From: Bicyclus anynana | Taxonomy: Eukaryota; Arthropoda; Insecta; Lepidoptera; Nymphalidae | Assembly (NCBI RefSeq): GCF_947172395.1 | Contig: NC_069097.1 | Span: forward strand, 3,828,142 to 3,892,141 | DNA length: 64,000 nt | Direction of reading: 5' to 3' | Shown here: in pieces, positions 26,034-37,800 of the stretch | Numbering within the stretch: the stretch's first letter is position 1 | How the letters are laid out: the number at the start of each line of letters is the position of its first letter | Position numbers and translations under genes: made by a program | Notes under the pieces: generated by a model | The model's input: only the letters and a program-made list of their open reading frames with translations | Databases searched by the model: none | Told to the model about the DNA's origin: nothing

Positions 26034-26762
26034 AGAACATTTTTTTATTTATAAAATATAACTTTTTATTATCTGAACTTTATTATTTTTAGTTTACTTT
26101 AAACAAACCCTTATTGGAATACATTTCACATAGACACCTAAGTAAATACTTTTGTACCTTTTTATATAGTGGTACCCAGTGGATGGCTGCCATGAGCTAA
26201 AGAGAGCCTTCTAAACACAAACGGCTAAAAAGATACTTCTAAAGCCTCCCAAGATCAAAGCTATTTATTATGCCTACCTACCTTACTTACTATGGATATT
26301 CCAAAGAGTAAATTAATTTATAAGGTAGGATATTCTTTGACAGATATTGTTGAAGCAGCTCGAGATATCGAACTTTCAGATATTTTCAAATGGCAAAGTG
26401 TTTAATTTAGAAGTTCTTGCGTTAAAAATTCAAATTTTTATGTACAGATAAACTATAAAGGCACAAAAATTACAGAACCTAGAGCATCAAGCTAGTTTTA
26501 AAAACCGATGGCTTTTGACGTTTTCAAATAATGACATCTGTCACTGTCATGATTAGATTGCAATGTGATAGAAATGCAATCATCCTATTGGCTGTTGTCT
26601 TTGTGATTTAGGCATATTCGTTAACGGTATTGGTTATAATTCAGTTTGTGTAAAACAACACATGCAATCTCCAATGGCAGTGATTGCACAACATTTTAAC
26701 TTCAGACATGAAATATCCAAATGTCAAACATTGACGAATGTTGTCTCTTTCTATTACTCATC
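26034..26762 (+). promoter_or_regulatory. POLD2-crc intergenic region; probable crc promoter
   Basis: Contains two CCAAT boxes, one inverted near 26586 (TATTGGC) and one direct at 26671, and an ATTGCAAT octamer near 26558 resembling C/EBP-family sites. POLD2 polyadenylation must occur in its left part. No coding exon seen. The TSS is not defined. Confidence 0.4.
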
Positions 26763-26777
26763 ATGGCTCGCAACTAG
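26763..26777 (+). CDS. crc uORF a (ATG GCT CGC AAC TAG)
   Basis: Four-codon ORF (MARN) with T at -3 and G at +4. It is in the leader only if transcription starts upstream of it. ATF4 genes carry such short 5' uORFs that permit reinitiation. Confidence 0.35.
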   Translation: MARN

Positions 26778-26822
26778 AAAGACGTGTATTTTGTTTTCTC
26801 CCGTGCGATTAATTGCTGTAAG

Positions 26823-26834
26823 ATGGGTTTCTAG
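26823..26834 (+). CDS. crc uORF b (ATG GGT TTC TAG)
   Basis: Three-codon ORF (MGF) with A at -2 and G at +4, about 50 bp before the donor. Vertebrate ATF4 uORF1 is also three codons long. Equivalent function is inferred. Confidence 0.45.
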   Translation: MGF

Positions 26835-28040
26835 TTTTTGAAACGTTTGCACACCTGCGTGTGCCTTCACAAGTTAAAAAAATGTTGTAAGTAATTTTCT
26901 TATATTCACTAACAAATGTTGTTTGTAATCTTGGTTGTGGATTCCATGGCGTCGTCATTGCATTACGCTATGATTATAGCTTTCACGAGCGTGTTGAGTC
27001 ATTTCAACGTGACATACTTACGGTACCACCATTTACGCTAGTACCTCAAGCTCAATGTGCACAGGTTCATATTTCGCCAATCATCACAAACACTGCCTTC
27101 GTAGTCTTTACTTGCAGTTTACCTGTACAACTATTGAGTAAAATGCAGCGTACATATACGTATTGTGTTGCAAGATGCATAGTTTTGCAACATAATCACA
27201 TTTCTCCGTTTTCCTGCACAGTAAACCTGTTAGCTTTAACTACCCATGTTTGTCTCTGTAATTTAAACCTTGACATTCATTGCCATTCATGTATGCAATA
27301 AATGAGAGATTGATGAGTTGCGTTTGATAAATTACTCTGGAAATTATCTGCTTCATGTATATTCATTGTACTTATCAACATTTATGTTGTTTTCTCTCTA
27401 ATCTATTGTAATATAAGGTGTTTTATAATCTTATGTTTATTTACTTAACATACTTACATCTATATAAATAACTAAAATTGAAGTGTCTATTTCTAAATTC
27501 ACAGGGTTGCAAAATGCAAAACAAGTTTGGCAGCTTGCAATTTCTGAAAGAGACCTAATGATCATAGGCTAAAGCATCTAGAACAACTTTAATTCTGCCT
27601 TCAGCAATTTGTAATAGTACTCTGTTTAATTTGTCCACTATGCCAGTTACAGTATAAGATTGCAAAATATTTTGTAACAAACTTGATGTCAACACAGCTT
27701 GCAATGCACCATTTCAAAAGCATTGAAGTAACTGATTATGTGTTTTTATTGTGTATTGAATGTTTTGTTGGTGTCTTTTTATTTAAAAGAAATGACCTGA
27801 CCTTGACTTAGTTATTAAAAAAGTTCAAATGTTATATGTTGACATATAGTGGTGGAAGGTGGACTTCTAAATCAACTCAGATTTGGTTTGGTTGTTATTA
27901 ATTAAGAAAGAAAGAAAGAAAGAAAATTATTTTATTTGGACACACACACACACACATAATACACAAAAGACAACAAATACCTAAAACAAAAGAAAGAAAT
28001 TTTAAAAATATAGTAAACTAATGATTAAATTAAATCCAAA

Positions 28041-28080
28041 AAAATTATGCGTGTGGTACCAAAATTATGCGTGTGGTACC
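28041..28080. repeat. 20-bp tandem duplication
   Basis: AAAATTATGCGTGTGGTACC occurs twice in perfect tandem. Confidence 0.9.
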
Positions 28081-28267
28081 AAAATGGTCAATGAGCTGAT
28101 TATTATTTATTAATAATTAACAATGACATATTTTTGTCATTGTTAATTAATAATTAAAAAAAAACATATTTTTTTTCTAATGTACGAGTAACTTGGGAAA
28201 CTGTCTTAACACAATGAACTTTTCTCCTTGATAAATGTGGTTCAAACAGAAAGGGAACCTAAGTGTC

Positions 28268-28319
28268 CCATCTTTTATGGTTAAAATTCAGTAAGCCATC
28301 TTTTATGGTTAAAATTCAG
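28268..28319. repeat. 24-bp duplication with 4-bp spacer
   Basis: CCATCTTTTATGGTTAAAAT plus TCAG occurs at 28268-28291 and 28296-28319. Confidence 0.9.
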
Positions 28320-28827
28320 CGATGTTAAGAATTTGTAATGTGCAAAAACACAAGTATGGGTGGAACAAACCATATCCTAAATTCCAAATATAAGGAATAA
28401 AGGCTTCACAGTATTAAGGTAATATTCATTTTTATAGTGCTGAAGGAATTCCCCATGTAGGATTTTCTAGTTCAAAAAATGACTGGCATAATTGATAGTG
28501 TAACCTCCTGTTTATATCATTCAATTGGGTTTTATTGTTAGCATTTTCCTTAAACAAATGAACACACATTGTTTCATGTTTCTAGTTATCGGACCATTGA
28601 TCATTATGTAAATATAATTATCTATCATTATAAATGTTTTCTCTGTCCACATGCTATAACTGACATTTGTGATAAGTATATCAAAAGGAAAGTTAGAATC
28701 ATGAATTACGAGCATGATTGAACTGTGTTAGAGATAAAAATCTTAGTATACCATTTGTGGGTTTATCGAGTGCCAGAGACGAAATTGTCTCCAAAATACA
28801 AAATAATATTTTTTTTTAAAAGTTATG

Positions 28828-29062
28828 TCAAAGTCCATGGTACAGTGGTATGTGTGGTGGATTTATAAGACAGAGGTCCTGGGTTTGATCCCCGACTGGG
28901 CCAATTGAGGTTTTCTTATTTGGTCCAGGTCTGACTGGTGGGAGGCTTCAGCCATGGCTAGTTACCACCCTAGCAGCAAAGATGTACCGCAAAGTAATTT
29001 AAAGTGCCCGTACAATGTTCTGTAGAAATTTAAAGGGGTGTGGATTTTCATCATCCTCAAAA
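28828..29062 (+). repeat. SINE-A copy, tRNA-like head present
   Basis: CATGGTACAGTGGTATGTGT (box A region) and GGTTTGATCC (box B) lead into the SINE-A body with ATGTACCGCAAAGTAATTTA-like sequence. Confidence 0.75.
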
Positions 29063-29104
29063 ATTTAATAAATCTGATAGTTTTAATATTTGTCAGTAGA
29101 TTAA

Positions 29105-29222
29105 TGTCAAACATTCTCGCCAACCCCCATGGAGTAGTGTGGTGGGTCTGAGCTTCATATCCCCTCTCCTATACGGAGGTAGGCCTGGACCTGTAGAGGG
29201 CTGTTAAAATAGGCTGATAATG
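29105..29222 (+). repeat. SINE-C tail
   Basis: CTTCATATCCCCTCTCCTAT and AAAATAGGCTGATAATGATT match other SINE-C tails. Confidence 0.6.
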
Positions 29223-30018
29223 ATTGTGTTACTCCAAATCCTCTTTGAAAACTTATGAAGACAGGTTTTATAGTTTGTGAGATTTTTGAGTACTAACATA
29301 CAGACAAGTTGTTTCAATTTTGAATTTATTGCCACAGCTCTAAATTTTTGGTTGTTATGTTCAAAGTACAGTGGTACACACACTCAGTTTCTACATTTAT
29401 ATCATAGCAAACTTTGGAACTACAAGTAGGAAGATTAAACTTCACTTCACTTTCTACTCACAAAAGTGTAAAAGCACGGAAATACATCATAGCGTATTTA
29501 TTACGTACATATTTAATAACATTGATTCCTTATTAGTTAAAACATTGTTCCTACTTACATAATAAATTATGTAATGATTAAATTATTTAGGTGTCATAAT
29601 GTCAAACCATTAATTGTAATTATTATTCTTCTATTTTAACATATGCTTGATAACTTATTATTGCCCTTGACTTTGTCTCTTTTAAAATGATTGTAAAGTA
29701 TGAATTATGAAAAAATCCTATTATAACATATAGAGGATTATAATTATGCTTGTAATTTAGAAACAAAAAGATTTAACTATGATTTCCTCCAACTAGATGT
29801 TTAGTTATATTAATGTACTGTAAGAGGCATCTCCATCTACATGAAAGTGTGTGTGATAAAAATATAAGTAATAAAAATAAATATTAATAATAAAAAATAT
29901 AACATTTAACTAAAAAAAACAGACAATATAAGTTTTCTTATATTTTCTTAGTGAGGTGTGCACTGTGTGATTATTATTAATTAATTTAATTTTATTTTTT
30001 TTAATTTCCAGTGCCAAA

Positions 30019-31791
30019 ATGGCGCCTACCAAGGACACCCCTGTCCCTCGACAACTATCATCATCATCACTGGACCTCGACCAATTCCGATTACAACTTG
30101 CATCTTTGGTAAGTACAGATGACTTTGATTTAATTTATAAAGTTAAGATAAAAGAATACACAGTTTGTATATTGTTTTGTCTTAAATTGTACAATACTTT
30201 CTAATATGGTACATAATATTTTAATGATTCTAAACAAATATTTTCAACAGTACCATTTTGTTCTGAATTTAATATAACAATGAAATAATTATGACCAAGA
30301 ACTTTGACGTTCAATAAGCTATTTAGTTTTAATTAACAGTAACCATAAGTTTTGTAGTAAGTTTATGGTAAGTACATTTAAAAAATATCTATATTTTATG
30401 TTTTTAATTTTAAGAAATTTTAATGACTTAAATATGAAGAAGTAGCCCTGTTATGATATGACTTGACCAAAATACATTATCATATCTATACTTTCTTTAA
30501 TTCCAATTTGTTATAATACCTTTGTACGAAAATTTTGAATTTTAAAATATATTGGATAGAAGCAGGCGTTACTTTGCGGAAGTTCATCATGATTATTTAT
30601 TTATTAATGATTTATTTATTTTGCTATCATCCGCGAAAAGTCGACGAACCCATGCGACAACGTCACCCAGATCCGACAAAATACTCTCTACGTACGTTTC
30701 ACCCCGTGGAATTGCACGTTGTAGAGTCAACATCTCCTGAGGATGCTCCGGTTTCGGGGTGAAACGTACGTAGAGAGTATTTTGTCTAATAGATAGAATA
30801 GATTCTTCTAGACTAGTTCCTTGACTCCCTTTCTTTTCAATAGATTGCTGTTGTTCTTTACCATTTTCATAACTATTTTTGGCACTCCTCTTAATTCCCT
30901 ACTTTGGTTAGTTTAGGATTTTGTGTTTCTAAAAACCAATTTAGGACTAGGATTTTTTAGTTTAAGGTTTTATATCTGGTGTAGTAGTAGGCCTCAGTCA
31001 TGGCTATGACTGACTGAATGGCAATGAAAACACCAAGCAATTTAGTGTTCTGGTATGAAGTTGTGTAGATACTGTCAGAGATATTGGTAGAGTAAGTAAA
31101 TCTATAACCGTAATAGTTCAGTGAATTTCAGTTCTGTGCATTTTAAGATATTAAATATCACGTGTCTCAAACGGTGAAGGCAAACATCGTGAGGTAACCT
31201 GCATACCAGAGAATTTTCTTAATGCTCTGCGTGTGTGAAGTCTGCCAACCCGCATTGGGCCAGACTATTGGGACAGACTGATTTGACTATTGACCAAATC
31301 CCTCTCATTCTGAGAGGGGACTCGAGCTCAACAGTGAGCCGAATATGGGTAACGAAGTAAATCTGCTTCCTTAAAAAATCTTAGGCTGCATCGTCACTTA
31401 CGTTCAGATGAGATCCTAGTCACGAGTTTCCTTGTCATTGAATAAAGAAAGAAAAAGAGATCATAGGGTTTTCTTATCTTAATATATAAATACGAAAGGT
31501 CCAGTCATCACGATATCTCGAAAACCGCTTAACGTACAAAGTTGATATTTGGCAGGGATATAGGTCATAGATAGTAGAGACTAAGAAAGGACCGGATTAA
31601 GGAAGTCTAAGGACGGCAAACCGCGCGGTCGTCCTCTAGTCATTGTATAAAGAAAGAAAAAAAAAATGTTTATAAAACTTGTTGTTTTTTGAATGTTACA
31701 GATTAACACCAAGAGCATCATCACCACCAACAATGAGTGCGAGCGAATCATGGGTGTGGTCGCTGGCTTCGGCCGACGGCCTTCTCACTGA
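30019..31791 (+). CDS. crc inhibitory uORF, 59 codons, spliced, overlapping the main start
   Basis: Parts are 30019-30108 and 31702-31791, joined in phase 0 at TTG|GTAAGT and TTACAG. The start context CCAAAATGGCG is strong. It encodes MAPTKDTPVPRQLSSSSLDL, FRLQLASL then INTKSIITTNNECERIMGVV and ends RRPSH. The stop TGA at 31789 lies 59 nt inside the main ORF, which is read in another frame. In vertebrate ATF4 the second uORF is also 59 codons and overlaps the main start. Ribosomes that reinitiate here miss the main ORF; when ternary complex is scarce they scan past. An ATG at 26882, at the end of the 5' exon, would extend the same frame by four codons (MFAK). Confidence 0.75.
30676..30786. 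repeat. Hairpin with 32-bp perfect arms
   Basis: GACAAAATACTCTCTACGTA plus CGTTTCACCCCG at 30676-30707 is mirrored at 30755-30786. The loop contains CATCTCCTGAGGATGCTCCG. A MITE or a recurring lepidopteran foldback is likely. Confidence 0.8.
31127..31351 (+). repeat. SINE-B, 5' truncated
   Basis: Starts in TTTCAGTTCTGTGCATTTTA and ends GTGAGCCGAATATGGGT, 350 bp before the crc start exon. Confidence 0.75.
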
Positions 31792-31841
31792 AAACGAACG
31801 CTTCCTGCTGAGCGACGTTGATCTTTTTAAGACCGATGAAG
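31733..31841 (+). CDS. crc: crc coding exon 1 (residues 1-36)
   Basis: ATG at 31733 (context ACAATGAG) begins MSASESWVWSLASADGLL and ends KTDE at donor AAG|GTATGA. The first 59 nt are also read in another frame by the uORF. The exon itself starts at 31702. Confidence 0.88.
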
Positions 31842-34800
31842 GTATGACCCAATGACAGACATACGGAAATTAGGCTAGTTGACACTTTTTTTTAAAGGGG
31901 TCTTAAGTTATTCATTAGCGTTTTACAGATTGAAAAAAAAATTATATGTTTTTTGAGACATGAATAATAATAAAATAAATTAAATCTTTATCATAAAATA
32001 AATCATTGTATATTTTTTGACAGTATGAGCCAAAATGCTGTCGGCAATGATTGTCTATATTTTAACTGTTTCATGACGTCATGTTCTCACTAAACCATAA
32101 CCAAACGGACTGGTGTCAAAATTATTAATTATTAATTAGTTTGACTTTAGTCCCTTTAGTGACATCAAGTTTATCAAGAATAAAAAAAAAAATCAAGTAA
32201 CATCAGGACATCACAAAATGGACGATAGCGTTTTTGAAGGTTGGAAAAATTAATACCTAATTTTCTAATTAAGTTTTAAATGAAATCCTTATATTTTTAA
32301 CCGACTTCCAAAAAGGAGGAGGTTCTACGTTCAGCTGTATGTATGTTTTTTTTTTAAATTGATATCAATATATTTCGGACCCTTATTCCATGTACTACAC
32401 GAAATTAATATTGTTTATATTTGATATGAGTCAACTAATCTATGAAATCTGCCTCGTAGGGCCTGTGGTTTGCCTGTGTGGTTTCGAATCACGAGGTCCA
32501 GGATCGGGTTTTGCAATACTGAGCTTATGTCCAAAGAAATTTTCAGTAAAAATTCTCCACCCAGAGTTGGGAAGTTGACGGTGTTACAGTCCTGGTCATT
32601 ATTATTATCATATAGTGTTAAAGAGTCAAACATTATCGCCCTAAGCCCGCCAACCTGCAATGCAGCAGCGTGGTGGATGTAAACTCCATATCCCCTTCTG
32701 TACGGAGGGAGGCCTGACTTTTTGGTGGGCCAGTTAATCGTCGTCAACTCATATTCGGTTCATGATAAAAATGATGATGTGAAAATTAAACTTTAGTAAT
32801 AATCTGTATAAAACAAAATTGAACCATCTGTTATAACTCCCAAATCAACTGATCTTGTGTATAATTGGCACTTGACTTAGCCGTCGTTGTAGTCAAGACC
32901 TACCATGTGCCTACAAAATATCTCATGGAGAGAAAAAGACATTGCTAATCGTTAGCGGCAGAGTTGAAATATCGTTATCTCTTTCGTCCCAACGCAACAG
33001 AAACAGAGGCATTTTCAATTCGGCTGTTATTTGTTAACATTTGTCTTTCGTCTCCGTCATATCATGGTGCATATGATTTTTAATATTGAATGGTCACTGT
33101 AAGATTTGTTAGGTTATCTAATTACGTAATAACTTGAAACAGAAGATCCCTTAATTACAGACAGTATAAGGTAATGGACTTGGTATTACATGGATCTCAC
33201 AACTTTTTGCGGTAGAATAACTGATTGCGAGAATTGTTACATTTTACAAGTGTTGTTTTTATGGTATGCATTTTTCTATACTAATATTAGAAAGAGGTAA
33301 AGCTTGTGGCAGTTTAGGGGTAATCTCTGTATCTTATGTTACATACATTATAAATATTCTTTTACCAATAGAAAGCTAAACAATATTAATTAAATAAGCT
33401 AATATTTATTAGCTTATTTAATTAATATTGTTATCATGATTAAACTAGGTTAACGTTATTTGTGAGTGTCATAGGCTTAGGTTTCATCCCCGTATTCCCA
33501 CAGGAACGGGAACTTCGCGGTTGAAATCGCGGGGCCCCTAGTAGTGAATAATTGCGTACGAAGTAGGTAGTGGGTAAAGTAAGAGGCGTTTTTTCATATA
33601 GGTACATGTTCATGGACGCCAGTACTCGTACCACTGTAGCCATTGTTTTTATTTTCCGATAAATTAATTACTCGTCGTTTTCCTCATAGTTATTGTTATG
33701 AACAACTTTACCTATGGTTAAGATTAAGTTTACCAAGCGGTTTACCCTCGCATAAGAAGTTAACACCTCCAAAATTCGCTTTATACTTGGATGGTTGACA
33801 GTCCAGACCCCTGAAACTGACTAACTTTCAAAGCCATCACAGTCCAAACTCCATAATTGGCTAGCATACTTACTTAAGGTAGGAGGTGGGTTGTCAAAAT
33901 TCTTTCATAAAATTATGTCTAGCTACTACAGGCTCATAGTGCACAACATAACTTACATTAATACCCCTATATTCCTAAATATAGATTAAGATTTAAACTT
34001 CAATTTTCTTCAGAGTAAAGTGGACCTTATCACCACTGTTTCAAATTAACTTTACTTTAAAGAAATTAAGGTTGAAATACTAACCCATGTTTATATATAA
34101 GGCCAAAAATGAATAAGTCTTTCTGCTACAAGATATGGCAGATTGACTTATTATTATGCTAGTAGCCGGTGCAGCTACATTCATGGTGCATACGGCAACT
34201 TTTACTCGGCCTATATTGTTTGTTCCACTGAATGTCACAGATAGACATGTTTTTACTTTTTAATTTGAAAAAAAAAAACAATGGCGGTGTACTTACTGAG
34301 ACTATGTAAAAACAATAATCCAAAAAATAATAAACAAATTTTAGTCACGTAATGTAACTATTAAACTAACACGAATCATAAATAAGTTACAAAATATTAA
34401 TGACGACATTTAATGTTGTCACATATATGAAAATTTGTTTCCTAATAGTTAAAATTTTAATCTTTGTCAGCTAAACAGTGTAGTAATTTATGTACTAATA
34501 TTATAAATGCAAAAGTAAGTCTTTTCACGTTGAAACCGTTGAATCGATTTTGATAATTATTAATTAGAGCTTGGAGCAAAAAAACATAGTCTACTTATTG
34601 TCCCGAAAAAATAAATAGAAGGGGGTAAAACAGAAGCTTAAAGTTTGTAGGAAAGTTCGTCATTTTTCAAGTTATATAAATAATTAACTAGTTGTATAAA
34701 TAATTTACTAGCAGTTTCTCGCGGTTTTTCCCGCGTGATAATAATAGCCTTTTATTTCAATAACGATTACAAAATACAATAAATGATACAAATTTGTCAA

Positions 34801-37800
34801 TATACAATATACAAATGTCTATTACAATCTAATTATTTAATGTCAATTTAGTAATACTCGTATTTTTCTTTTTTTTTGTTTTTTTTTTGTATTAAAATAT
34901 GATTTCAATCTAATAATTTACGATTATATGTACGAGTATGTTAATATTTTATTTAGTTATTAAGCACCCATTTTTGGGTATAGGCCTCCTTCCATCCTTT
35001 TCCATTTCCTTTTCCATTCAATTTTATTTAGTCCATGTTATACTGTGTCAGTGAGGCGAGGACTGGCGCATAAATAAAATAATTCTTTTTAAATTATACA
35101 TATTATTGTAAAAACGTGTAGGTATAGATACGCGTTTAAATATACATATATATGTTTCAAGAATTTTGTAAATTTCACCGGTATAGAGGTATAGATAGTG
35201 ATTAAAATAATTTTTCCCTTTATTTGGATGTAAGTTTAGAAACTGACAACTCTACATTGCATCACACACAACCATAGTGAAAAATACCTACAGCACACTA
35301 AAATATATTGTTGCCGCATTGTTGTTATGCATGCTCAATCTTGATAATCTATGGCTACTTAGTAAAGGTCATTTTGTTAATAAATTTTATTTCCCCTCCT
35401 TAGCCTTGTTGTACTTTACTTTTATTCATTACAAGCTATTGTTTATCTTTTGAGTACATTCAATTCAGAATCTTTTAAACGATAAGTTTTATTTATATGA
35501 AATTAACGTCTGCAACTATTTCTAGGTGTTTCCGCATTGTTACGAATACGAATGTTTTGTTACCAAGGATGTTTGCACTATAATGGCAGGCGTACACTTA
35601 TCAGAGGGCCTAGTGGCAGTTTGATACTGTTATTATCGCGTTTACGTAAACGCGAATTTCTAAGGAATTGAAACAGCGCCATCTACTACTGCACAACTGT
35701 TTCAATTCCATATAAATTCGCGTTTATGTAAACGCGATAATGTCAATGAAATGAAATGTCAATCTATTCCATTCGTCTCTATTCGTTGCCTATCTATCTA
35801 AAAATATTTAATCAACATTTACAAGTGAGGTTGTTATCTCATAGTTCAATCTACATTACGGAATTCTACCAGCGCCGTCGATTGGGTTGACCTTACTTCT
35901 GTCGTAAGAGTTGTTTAGTTTCACTGTTGACAATAAATTTACTTTGGTATTTGACTCAGTTAATACTTACCGCAATTACTCTTGGATGTTAAGAAACAAT
36001 GCAGAAACTTAGAATAACTATTTGTTTGGACAATATGATAGGCGTGTACCCATATTTTTTACCAACTTCCTAATAAAAAAGGACAAAACAGTTTTCAATG
36101 TTTTCACACTGTGACGATCGCGTAAACGTAAACGCGAATTTCTAAATCTAAGGTATTGAAATAGCGCCAACTTGTGGCACTTCTGCACAACTGTTTCAAT
36201 TCCTTACAAATTCGCGTTTGCAAACTGCCACTAGGCACTCAGAAAAAAGTTATTTACAAAAAAGGCGATAATTCCTATCAAATACCACCATCGTCGACAA
36301 ACTGAAAACGTCGCTTTATTTCTAAGTTACTGATACTTTATTTCAGGGAGGATTGGCTTTGAATGTACATAGTATAGTAGTAAAGTTGCGTGTGCTTGTT
36401 AACAAAATAAAGGAACTAGCAACTAGAAAATTCTTTTACTACTAGCAAGCCATGTTATTTACGAGTGGCATAGTATATATTTTAAAATTTTCTAAACGTC
36501 AAAAATGCTGTCGTCCATTTTGTGACGTCAAAATGTTACTTGACGTACTAAACGTTTTTCTTTTGTTAACTAATTTTTGTCAAAAGCTCCGTTTGTAAGG
36601 GTTTTCTTATGGTGAAGTCATGAAACAGTTGAAATATAGACCATCATGGCCGACAGGCGTTTTGGGTTGTATTGTCAAAAACATATTTAAAAACTATAAT
36701 TTTCATGTAATCACTTCTCAAAAAAATATGAAAAAAAAACAATCTAGTAGAACGATAATGAACTATTTAAGACAATTAAAAAACAGTGTCAACTAGCCTA
36801 TTATTACCTCTAAGAACCGTGATAGCCCAATGAATATGACCTCTGCCTTCGATTCAGACGGTGTATAGGTTCGAATCCGGTCCGGGGCAAGGGCCTCAAA
36901 CTTATGTGCATTTTAAGAAATTAAATATCACGTGTCTCAAATGGTGAAGGAAAAACGTCGTGAGGAAACCATCACCATGTGGCTATTTTTTTTCATTTTT
37001 TTTTTATTCTTTACAAGTTAGCCCTTGACTACAATCTCTCCTGATGGTAAGTGATGATGCAATCTAAGATAGAATAGGGCTAACTTGTCAGGAGGAGGAT
37101 GAAAACCCACACTCCTTTCGGTTTCTACACGGCATCGTACCGGAGCGCTAAATCGCTTGGCGGTACGTCTTTGCCGGTAGTGTGGTAACTAGCCACGGCC
37201 GAAGCCTCCCACCAGCCAAAATCACTAAGAATTTTGTTTTTCAAAATTTTCAAATGATACACTTGTTTATTTAATGCACGTTCTATTTAAACCTTATAAT
37301 CTTATCTAAATGACGTTATTATTTGTCGACTGGGCGACAACTAGCCCCCCACAGCTTCACCTCATGTTCTGATAAGCTGCAAGGGTCAATAATTGACACG
37401 TTATTTTACAGTTTCATGTATATTTCCAGGCCTTTATTTGCTGCTAAGCATATAGTTACATAATTATGATATCATTAGAAGTATTATAATTATGTTCTCA
37501 TGTAAATAGATTAATTACATTTCATACTCCTTTATAAGTATATAAGTTTTACTATTTAATTAATCTATAACACTTCAGAAGATTATAGAGTATAGATTAC
37601 TTCTATATTAATATTATAAAGAGGAAATATTTGATTCTTTGCATTGAAACTACTGAACTGATTTGAAAAATTATTTCACTGTTAGGAAGCTACACTATCC
37701 CCGGGCGCTATACCATCATCATCATATCAGCCGATGGACGACCACTGCAGGTCTTTTGTAGGGACTTTCAAAAATCACAATACTGCACCCAGCGAATCCT

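Larger units (their letters stand above)
26700..26886 (+). other. crc: Probable crc/ATF4 5' UTR exon
   Basis: Ends at a perfect donor ATGTT|GTAAGT (26886/26887). Spliced to the acceptor at 30011 it yields a leader with two tiny uORFs and an ATG whose frame runs into the long uORF. The 5' limit is arbitrary. Support is the donor, the uORF content and the position. Confidence 0.5.
26887..30011. other. crc first intron
   Basis: 3.1 kb, mostly AT-rich. Holds (AAAG)n at 27903, (CA)n at 27940, two direct duplications (28041-28080, 28268-28319), a hairpin at 28100-28160, a SINE-A and a SINE-C tail. No further exon seen. Confidence 0.45.
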
